NCBI RefSeq assembly: GCF_036898465.1
Contig: NZ_JARUMJ010000001.1
Coordinates: 5,952,001-6,016,000 of the forward strand
Origin: Streptomyces sp. B21-105
GTDB lineage: Bacteria; Actinomycetota; Actinomycetes; Streptomycetales; Streptomycetaceae
Length of the DNA: 64,000 nucleotides
Direction of reading: 5' to 3'
Shown one piece after another: positions 10,175 to 16,321 of this stretch. A program made the translations under genes and the position numbers. Each line of letters begins with the position of its first letter. Position 1 is the first letter of the stretch. The notes beneath the pieces were generated by a model. The model did not search any database. It was given only the letters and a program-made list of their open reading frames with translations, and was not told the DNA's origin.

Positions 10175-10347
10175 AGGTCAACCCTGAAAATCCCGCGGTT
10201 CGCCATCCGAGCCGGTGCGTGTGCCAAGCCGACCGGTCGCTTGCTGTTCGCAACTACCTCTTGCCGTGCCACATGCCGCGCCGAAGATCGATAGGCGCGG
10301 TGCCGACCATCTTGCCCAGTGCCAACCAACATGGCCCGGCACAGACG

Positions 10348-10383
10348 TCAACCCCCGAAGGACTTCCGAACTGGACCACTTAG
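10348..10383 (-). repeat. Right terminal inverted repeat of the IS630 unit
   Basis: Read on the minus strand it begins CTAAGTGGTCCAGTTCGG and ends CTTCGGGGGTTGA, matching the left end at 33 of 36 bases. It lies about 2 kb upstream of the transposase start rather than next to it, which is what makes the unit unusual. Confidence 0.85.
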
Positions 10384-10743
10384 CACCACTTCGCTGATCT
10401 GGCAGACATGCAGGTCAAAAGGAGTCTGACTCTTCAGGGTTAGACCCCTTGATTTTTACCGTGCTGGATAGGTGCTGGATTTTCTGACCCCTCGTCACCT
10501 GTCATCACCCCTGCTCATCGCTACCGTGCTGGGTTCGTGCTGGGAGGAACGAGAGCGCCCGTGCTGGAGCGCGCGCTGTCCAGAACGTGGCGGTGGGAAG
10601 TGCACGGGCGAACGACCTCCCCACGCCGTCTGACGGCGTTGGTAAGGGGGACGGGCGCGGGCTCGGTTCTTTGTCGGAACAACCCTCGGTTACGCATGCG
10701 AGGGCGTCACGCAGGACTTCCTCGACGGGCGCTCGGCCATCGC
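10384..10743. other. Gene-free stretch right of the IS630 unit
   Basis: No convincing gene. It holds direct copies of CCGTGCTGG/GTGCTGG (about 10459-10475 and 10526-10550), an AT-richer patch TGATTTTTACC, and a small hairpin ACGCCGT-CTG-ACGGCGT at 10623-10639. It may be displaced ychF downstream sequence or element debris. Confidence 0.4.
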
Positions 10744-11040
10744 TCACACCTCCAGCACCAACCGCTCTCCTTCCGGTGCACGCGAGACGCAGGGCAGCAT
10801 GGCGCCGGCCGCACGTTCGGTGGCCGTGAGTCGGCGGTCACGATGATCGACATGGCCATGGGCCACCCGTACCCGGCAGGTGCCGCAAAACCCCTGGCGG
10901 CAGGAGAATGGCAGGTCCGGCAGGGCCTCGTGGAGAACATCCAGGGCGGTGCGGTCGTACGGCACTGGCAGAACCCGTCCGGTGTCGCCCAACTGGACTT
11001 CGAAGGGACGGCCGTCCGTGATCGGGGTGCGGACACGGGC
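10744..11040 (-). pseudogene. C-terminal 2Fe-2S ferredoxin domain fragment
   Basis: The frame reads RPFEVQLGDTGRVLPV..RTALDVLHEALPDLPFSCRQGFCGTCRVRV and later MLPCVS: the C-x4-C-x2-C...C pattern of plant-type [2Fe-2S] ferredoxin domains found at the C-terminus of PDR-type oxidoreductases. The FAD and NAD domains expected before it are absent. The only in-frame start in the domain is TTG at 10992, which would cut off the first beta strand. The open frame continues upstream into the TetR operator region with no start codon, so I read this as a truncated relic; a minimal stand-alone ferredoxin is the alternative. Confidence 0.5.
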
Positions 11041-11063
11041 AGGCTCCTCGGCTTGAAACGTGG

Positions 11064-11101
11064 AAACCGATCGGTTTACGATGGTTGTGAACCGACCGGT
11101 T
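11064..11101. promoter_or_regulatory. TetR operators: AAACCGATCGGTTT plus a second half-matching dyad
   Basis: A perfect 14-base palindrome at 11064-11077 is followed by AACCGACCGGTT at 11090-11101, centred 25 bases further on. The first site is identical to the core of the palindrome in front of the TetR gene at 12748-12763. It lies about 160 bases before the transporter gene. Confidence 0.75.
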
Positions 11102-11263
11102 TCATCGGTGCGGTGTCCGGGCGGGGCACTGCATCCCTACCTCCGGTTCCCCGTTGCGGCGGTGTGTGCAGAGATCGAACGTTCCGAGGGTCGCCGCTCC
11201 GCAGCGAAGCTGTCCGGCCGTCTCCGGATGTGAGTGTGTTGACCGAGACCGGAGTAATGAGCC

Positions 11264-12562
11264 ATGAGTGGGATTCCCCCCTTTCGCGTACTGTGCGCCA
11301 AACCCCTGTGGATCGTCAACGGCGCCATCACGGGCGTCCTCGCGCTGCTGTTCACCGTGTTCTATGTCGGGGCCAACATCGATCCCGTCGATCACATGAA
11401 GAATCTGCCCGTCGGCCTGGTCAACGCCGACAAGGGGGCCGCTGTCGGTGGCAAGCAGGTCAACCTGGGGGCTGGGATCACCGAGTCGATCAAGAAGTCC
11501 ACCGCGAGCGGGGACAAGATCGACTGGAAGGTGATGGATGAGAAGGAGATGAAGGAGGAACTCGGCAAGGGCAAGCTGTACGGCGCGCTCGTCGTTCCCG
11601 CCGACTTCACCTCCGCCGCCACCGCACTCACCGGCACCGCGACCGCCGGGGCCCCGACCCGCCCGACGCTGACGGTGCTGACCAACCAGTCCGCCGGCAG
11701 CGTGGGCTCCAGCCTGGCCCGGACGGCGACGACGCAGGCGGCCGAAAGTGCCTCGCTCCAGGTCGGCAAGGAGCTCACGTCCCAGGACGGGACCAGGCAG
11801 GCGAATCTGCCCGCCGCGGCACGCGTCCTCCTGGCCGACCCCGCCGCCGTCACGGTGAAGGACGGCCATCCGCTCGACTCACACAGCGGCCTGGGCCTGA
11901 CCGCGTTCTACTACGCGCTCGTCCTGGTGGTCTGCGGGATGCTCTCCGCCAACGTCATCAGCGGCCAGGTGGACCACGCCCTCGGCTACACCCACAACGA
12001 CATGGGCCCGCTCCGCATGCACCGCCCGCTGATCCGGGCGACCCGGGTGCAGACCCTCGCCATCAGCAGCACCCTCATGGCCGGGCTGTCCCTGTTGATG
12101 GGGAGCCTGGTCATGGTGGGCGCGGTCGGCCTCATGGGGATGCACGCCGCCCATCTACCCCTGCTGTGGCTGTACTCGGTGTGCGCCATCGCCATCTCCG
12201 GGATCGGTGCGCTCACCCTGCTCGCCGTGTTCGGCACGCCCGGCATGCTGGTGGTCACGCTGGTCTTCATCGGGATGGCGGTGCCGACGGCCAACGCCAC
12301 CACGCCGCTTCAGGCGCTGCCCGGCTTCTACCGCTTCCTGGCGGAGTTCGAGCCGCTGAGGCAGATCACCGGCGGCATCCGCTCGATCCTGTACTACGAC
12401 GCCCAGGCCGACGCCGGCCTGACCCGGGGCTGGGCCATGATGGCCGTCGGTCTCGTGGCAGCCGCCCTTTTCGGCTTCGGCGTGACGGGCTGGTACGACC
12501 GCAAGGGGCTGCACCGCATCCCTGCCGAGACGGAGCCCGAGACGGCCGCTGCCCCGGCGTAG
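11264..12562 (+). CDS. DUF3533/ABC-2-like membrane transporter
   Basis: A 432-residue membrane protein with one N-terminal transmembrane segment (about 15-37), a roughly 170-residue extracytoplasmic domain starting PVGLVNADKGAAVGGKQVNLG, and five or six C-terminal membrane segments (about 205-405). This layout matches the YhgE/Pip and DUF3533 (SNG1-like) group related to ABC-2 permeases, often linked to drug or lipid export. The ATG at 11264 has GGAGTAATGAG upstream. Operators identical to that of the downstream TetR gene precede it, so it is probably the repressor's main target and is induced by its own substrate. Confidence 0.82.
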   Translation: MSGIPPFRVLCAKPLWIVNGAITGVLALLFTVFYVGANIDPVDHMKNLPVGLVNADKGAAVGGKQVNLGAGITESIKKSTASGDKIDWKVMDEKEMKEELGKGKLYGALVVPADFTSAATALTGTATAGAPTRPTLTVLTNQSAGSVGSSLARTATTQAAESASLQVGKELTSQDGTRQANLPAAARVLLADPAAVTVKDGHPLDSHSGLGLTAFYYALVLVVCGMLSANVISGQVDHALGYTHNDMGPLRMHRPLIRATRVQTLAISSTLMAGLSLLMGSLVMVGAVGLMGMHAAHLPLLWLYSVCAIAISGIGALTLLAVFGTPGMLVVTLVFIGMAVPTANATTPLQALPGFYRFLAEFEPLRQITGGIRSILYYDAQADAGLTRGWAMMAVGLVAAALFGFGVTGWYDRKGLHRIPAETEPETAAAPA

Positions 12563-12747
12563 CGGAAGGCGGATCACCCTAGGTGGGGCCATGACTTGGA
12601 GTGGCCCCGGTGTGCGTCGCCCCCGTGGGGACGAAAGGTGCGCGCACCATCAGGGCTGGGCGGCGGCCTCTCCCTCAAGGCTGTCGTCGAGCCTCTGAGG
12701 GGCCTTCAGGCGTCCGCCTGGCGGCGGCGTCTCCCCGGCACCGCATG

Positions 12748-12763
12748 GAAACCGATCGGTTTC
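12748..12763. promoter_or_regulatory. TetR operator GAAACCGATCGGTTTC
   Basis: A perfect 16-base palindrome 31 bases upstream of the TetR start; its 14-base core recurs at 11064-11077. The position suits autorepression. Confidence 0.8.
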
Positions 12764-12794
12764 TTACTTGTCCGATTCGAGTTAACCTCGCGGT

Positions 12795-13364
12795 ATGACT
12801 ACCGAAGTGAAGCAAAGCCCCCGGGAGCGGCTGCTGGAGGCGGCGGCCACGCTCACCTACCGCGACGGCGTCGGTATCGGCGTCGAGGCCCTGTGCAAGG
12901 CGGCGGGGGTGTCGAAGCGCTCCATGTACCAGCTGTTCGAGAGCAAGGATGAACTGCTGGCGGCGAGCCTGAAGGAGCGTGCCGCTGCCTTCGTGGCGAG
13001 GGCCCTGCCTCCGGCGGACGATGGCCGTTCCCCCCGTGAGCGGATCCTGTACGTCTTCGAGCGGGTGGAGTCGCAGGCGGGTGCGCCCGACTTCCAGGGC
13101 TGCCGGTACCTGGCTGTGCAGATCGAGCTCAAGGATCAGGCCCACCCCGCGAGCCGGGTGGCCCACCAGATCAAAGCGAACCTGACGGCCTTTTTCCGGT
13201 CCGAGGCCGAACGGGGTGGGGCGAGTGACCCCGACCTGCTGGCCCGGCAGCTCATCCTGGTCTTCGACGGCGCCAGCGCCCGCGCGGGGATCGGCGCCGA
13301 CAATCTGACCGGGCTCGTCGCGCCCACTGTGACCACCCTGCTCGATGCGGCAGACATGCACTGA
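12795..13364 (+). CDS. TetR family transcriptional regulator
   Basis: A 189-residue repressor. The N-terminal helix-turn-helix (about residues 10-56) reads RERLLEAAATLTYRDGVGIGVEALCKAAGVSKRSMYQLFESKDEL, with the usual YxxFxxK-like end. The C-terminal ligand-binding domain resembles the group regulating oxidoreductases and efflux pumps (GCRYLAVQIELKD). A perfect palindromic operator precedes it and recurs before the transporter at 11264, so it probably represses both. It lies 232 bases after the transporter on the same strand. Confidence 0.93.
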   Translation: MTTEVKQSPRERLLEAAATLTYRDGVGIGVEALCKAAGVSKRSMYQLFESKDELLAASLKERAAAFVARALPPADDGRSPRERILYVFERVESQAGAPDFQGCRYLAVQIELKDQAHPASRVAHQIKANLTAFFRSEAERGGASDPDLLARQLILVFDGASARAGIGADNLTGLVAPTVTTLLDAADMH

Positions 13365-13957
13365 TCCACCCCGTCGTCGAGCAGGATCGGCGACCGAAGC
13401 GCTCTTTCGGGTTGATGCCCGTCTCCGGCAGCCGGAGCAGCGCCTATGGCCTCACGCCCCTGTCTGCCGGCAATCGGAGGGGAGCCCGATGGCTGTAAGA
13501 GTGTTGCCGAGCATGCCGCAAGCAAAGAACGTGCGCTTTCGTGGACATCGGCACCCAGCGACAGGTGCACGGTTTCCCACAGTCTCATCCAGCCGGCCCG
13601 GACGAGCTCGCCTGTCTGGTCATCGTCCTTTGCCTCAGCGGCCGCGACGACGGCGTATCCCTGCATCTGCGTCAGGAGCGTTTCGGGGAGCGCCGAGATC
13701 GGCTGCGCGTGCGCGTCCTCCATGGCGCCCAGGGCCTGCTCGCTGCCGGTCACCTCCCACAACTCCGGAGTGCTGAGAATGGTGTTCAACTGCTCGACGA
13801 GCAACGTGGCTTCCGTCTCGTCAGTGGTGCCAAGTCCTCGGCGCACGCGGCGGCCGGTCTTGCCGGTCGCGAAGTCAAGGCGAGCAGGGTGCCGGAAGAT
13901 GACGGACCATGACTCCCGCCCCTGATTGCGGCTCTTGCTGGCGGTGTAGTACCTCAA
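13365..13957 (-). pseudogene. Hybrid relic: N-terminus of an ATP-binding protein joined to foreign sequence
   Basis: The open frame starts TTG at 13957. Its first roughly 65 residues (RESWSVIFRHPARLDFATGK..RRVRRGLGTTDETEA..LVEQLN) match the start of a streptomycete ATP-binding protein I recall, whose P-loop domain should follow. Instead the frame passes into an unrelated helical segment (PETLLTQMQGYAVVAAAEAK..LVRAGWMRLWETVHLSLGADV) and then runs antisense through the TetR gene to 13136, where it cannot be genuine. I read it as a truncated gene at a rearrangement junction; the right boundary is where the TetR gene ends. Confidence 0.5.
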
Positions 13958-14084
13958 ACCCTCTTCCGTTTTTTGTGCTCGGCGCGAGGCGCCCGCTCGG
14001 AACGACGACTCGTCCGCGGCTCGCGCCTGTGGACTGCTGAGAGTGGTACGTCATTCGGTACTACTTGAAAGAGGGAGTCGGCTC

Positions 14085-14368
14085 ATGTCCATAAACCGCG
14101 AGCGAAGCCCGCAAGGCTCTCTTCCCGCTGATCAAGAAGGTCAACGACGATCACGAGGCCATCGAGATCGTCTCCAAGCATGGCAAAAGCCGTGCTCGTC
14201 TCAGCCGAGGATTATGCGGCGCTGCGCGAGGGCTCGTACCTGCTCCGCTCCCCGGCGAACGCGCGACGACTGCTCAAGGCGTATGAGAACGCTCTGAGCA
14301 ACATCAATGTGTCGGAGCGCGAGCTGATCGATCCGGATGCGGCGGATCCTGCTGCGGGTGCTGCGTGA
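14085..14368 (+). pseudogene. yefM: YefM-type antitoxin, frame broken by two single-base insertions
   Basis: If one A is removed from the run at 14093-14095 and one from the run at 14185-14188, the frame reads MSI-TASEARKALFPLIKKVND then DHEAIEIVSKHGK-AVLVSAEDYAALREG, a textbook YefM/Phd antitoxin of about 94 residues. As given, the first shift follows codon 3 and the second follows the conserved SKHGK. An ATG at 14180 could still make a 62-residue C-terminal piece (MAKAVLVSAEDYAAL..), which includes the part that normally wraps the toxin but not the DNA-binding N-terminus. Sequencing error in A-runs is a serious alternative. It overlaps the toxin start (GTGA). Confidence 0.85.
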
Positions 14369-14619
14369 GGCTTGTCTTTGAGGATCAGGGCTGGGAGGAC
14401 TACACGTCCTGGCTCAAGAGCGACCGCAAGATGCTGGCCCGGATCAACAAGCTCATCGAGGACGTCAAGCGTGACCCCTTCACAGGGATCGGCAAGCCCG
14501 AGCCGCTGAAGTACCACTTGCCGGGGGCGTGGTCGCGGCGGACCGACGACGAGCACCGGCTCGTCTACCTGGTTAGGGACAAGGAGATCGTCATCCTCGC
14601 CGCCCGCTACCACTACTGA
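14365..14619 (+). CDS. yoeB: YoeB-type ribosome-dependent mRNA interferase toxin
   Basis: An 84-residue RelE-fold toxin that cleaves mRNA in the ribosomal A site. It is exactly the length of E. coli YoeB, and the catalytic residues fall at the same positions: E46 (GKPEP), R65 (DEHR), H83 and Y84 (ARYHY at the C-terminus). The GTG start at 14365 overlaps the antitoxin stop, giving translational coupling. The toxin frame is intact although the antitoxin in front of it is broken. Confidence 0.95.
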   Translation: MRLVFEDQGWEDYTSWLKSDRKMLARINKLIEDVKRDPFTGIGKPEPLKYHLPGAWSRRTDDEHRLVYLVRDKEIVILAARYHY

Positions 14620-15203
14620 TCATCGTGCAGGTCGGAAGGGGGAGGCCTGTGACGAGTCCGGTCCCTTCTGCGTTCTCAAGCTGACATGGTGCTGACTTTT
14701 CAGGGTTGATCTCGTGCTTCGACCGGCCGGTGAGGCCTTTTTCGCGGCTCCGAGGTCGAAGTGGATCTGCAGCCGCCCAAATGAACTCCCCCAGGATGGC
14801 CGCCGAGGTGATTGCGCAGAGGTCGTCGGCGCGGGCCAGGGGTAAGCCAGCCGCTGAGCGTGCGGTCACGCAGCACAGCCTTGGCTGGGCCGGGCCGTGC
14901 AGCGCCCGCCGCTGGCCGACGTGCCCACAGCTCCGACGCTTCACGTACGACGCGCTCCGCGGCCGAACGGCGGTCACCGGCTTCGGGCCCGGTCTGCTGT
15001 GCCCGTTCTCTGGTGGCAGGACGGGGCCGGCGGGGGCTCGCAGCGAGCAGCACGCTCTGACTCGGGCGACGGAACCGGGCGCCCGCCCGACAACGACAGT
15101 CGGCCCGTTGGTCAGCCCGCATCAGGCACATGGAACACGAAAACGTTCCGCGGACTCCGTCAGCGGATCGTCACGAAAGATCAAGGCCGACAAGCCAACA
15201 ACC
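14620..15203. other. Gene-free stretch between the toxin and PadR genes
   Basis: Several open frames cross this stretch on both strands but none shows a recognisable family, a good ribosome site or consistent neighbours. A minus-strand frame around 14700-14950 (LARADDLCAITSAAILGEFIWAA..REKGLTGRSKHEINPEK) has protein-like composition and may be a gene relic. Confidence 0.35.
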
Positions 15204-15250
15204 ATATGCATCTAGTTGCACAGCATCGACTTGCATATTATGGTGCGCTC
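15204..15250 (+). promoter_or_regulatory. Putative PadR promoter/operator
   Basis: An AT-rich island unlike its surroundings: ATATGCATCTAGTTGCAC (15204-15221) then GACTTGCATATTATGG. It has repeated TTGCA/TGCAT half sites and a TATTAT/TATGGT -10-like element about 10 bases before the PadR ATG. PadR proteins commonly bind such dyads at their own promoter. Confidence 0.5.
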
Positions 15251-15799
15251 ATGGCTTTGGAGCACGCGATTCTTGTGTCCTTGGCGGAGAAGTCCGCCAC
15301 GGGATACGACCTGGCGCGTCGGTTCGACGCATCGATCGGTTACTTCTGGAAGGCCAGCCACCAGCAGATCTACAAGGTGCTGGGCCGGATGGAGCGCGTG
15401 GGCTGGGTCGAGTTCGAGACCGTGGCCCAGGACGGGCGACCCGACAAGAAGGTCTACGTTCTGACATCGGCTGGTCGCGATGAGCTGGGTGTGTGGACAT
15501 CCAAGGCAACGCCGGTCGAGTACCTGCGCAGCGAGTTCGCGGTCAAGCTTCGGGCCCTGCCATTCGGAAACTCGACCGCGATCGTCGAAGAGGTCCGCAC
15601 CCGCCGCCGGGTGCACGAAGAACGCCTCGCCTACTACGCCGAGAGCGCCGCGCGCTTCTATCCCGACCCGGACGCCCTGCGCCCGGACCAGATGGGCGCC
15701 TGGCTCGTCCTGCGAGGGGGAATGCTGGCCGAGGAGACCGGCCTGGCCTGGTGCGAGGAGATTCTGCAGCGGCTGGCGCCCGAGGAGACGGACCGATGA
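15251..15799 (+). CDS. PadR family transcriptional regulator
   Basis: A 182-residue regulator: N-terminal winged helix MALEHAILVSLAEKSATGYD then LARRFDASIGYFWKASHQQIYK (residues 1-42, the PadR signature), a beta-wing with GRPDKKVYVLT, and a C-terminal helical dimerisation domain (Vir_C-like, about 90-180). The ATG at 15251 begins the domain precisely. Its stop overlaps the next start (ATGA), so it heads an operon with a SnoaL-like gene, a flavin reductase and an acyl-CoA dehydrogenase. It likely represses this operon and responds to an acyl or aromatic substrate; the ligand cannot be inferred. Confidence 0.93.
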   Translation: MALEHAILVSLAEKSATGYDLARRFDASIGYFWKASHQQIYKVLGRMERVGWVEFETVAQDGRPDKKVYVLTSAGRDELGVWTSKATPVEYLRSEFAVKLRALPFGNSTAIVEEVRTRRRVHEERLAYYAESAARFYPDPDALRPDQMGAWLVLRGGMLAEETGLAWCEEILQRLAPEETDR

Positions 15800-16321
15800 G
15801 CCCCGACGCCCCGGACCGGGGCGCTCGGGCAGGTCAGGACCGTCAGCGCGATCAGCACGACACGGACCGGCAAGCCCGAGGCCGTTCCACCACCGGTTGT
15901 CCGATGCGCGCATTTCGTACCGCCGTCGAGGCCGGCGACTTCGGCGCGCTGGGCGAGCTGCCAGCCGAGGACGTCGTCTTACGCAGCCCCGTTGCTTCAA
16001 GCCCTACGAGGGCAGGCTGATCGTCGCGGCGATGCTGCGTGGGGTCGGCAGGGTCTTCACCGTCTTCCGCTGTGTCCGCGCGCTCGAGGACTCCGACGGC
16101 CACGGCGGGGCGCTGCTCTTCGAGACGTCTGTGGACGGGACGAGCTTGAACGGCATCGACCTGATCCGCACGAACGACGCCGGACTGATCAGCGAGTTCA
16201 CCGTCATGGTGCGGCCTCGCCGGCGGCGACCGTCCTCGCTGCTGCCAGGGGCGCCCCGTTTTCTCAGATCCAGGCCGAAGCGATCGCCGGCCTCCACAGC
16301 ACGACACCCGCCCGGGAGTGA
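15796..16321 (+). pseudogene. SnoaL-like (NTF2 fold) gene with two frameshifts
   Basis: The frame from ATG 15796, or 15904 (MRAFRTAVEAGDFGALGELP..EDVVLRSPVA), breaks near 15993, where one base is missing before TTCAAGCCC. It continues in another frame as FKPYEGRLIVAAMLRGVGRV..CVRALEDSDGHGGALLFETSVDG..LNGIDLIRTNDAGLISEFTVMVRP, then breaks again near 16213 and ends in a third frame (AATVLAAARGAPFSQIQAEAI). The joined product is a typical nuclear-transport-factor-2-like protein of about 170 residues. Its last frame ends with a GTGA overlap onto the next gene, so translational coupling was once in place. Sequencing error cannot be excluded. Confidence 0.75.

Larger units (their letters stand above)
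7307..10383. mobile_element. IS630-family unit of 3.08 kb with two cargo genes
   Basis: Bounded by inverted repeats at 7307-7342 and 10348-10383 that match at 33 of 36 positions. Inside, all on the minus strand, are an IS630 transposase directly abutting the left repeat, then a MerR regulator and an alpha/beta hydrolase. IS630 elements are normally about 1.1-1.2 kb with only a transposase, so either the regulator and hydrolase are passengers, or the right repeat belongs to a second, otherwise deleted copy. The expected TA target duplication is not clean: the outermost trinucleotides read CTT on the left and CTA on the right (same orientation). Confidence 0.75.

Noticed and set aside
10623..10639. 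Hairpin ACGCCGT-CTG-ACGGCGT as an IS200/IS605 end or guide RNA scaffold
   Set aside because: No TnpA or TnpB gene is within reach and the stem is only 7 bp.
10426..14707. Direct repeat CTGACTYTTCAGGGTT at 10426 and 14692 as attachment sites of an integrated element
   Set aside because: 15 of 16 matching bases is expected by chance in 64 kb, and no integrase or tRNA gene lies nearby.
14706..15215. 169-codon plus-strand frame before the PadR gene
   Set aside because: No family text, no ribosome site and codon use unlike neighbours; it ends inside the AT-rich PadR promoter.
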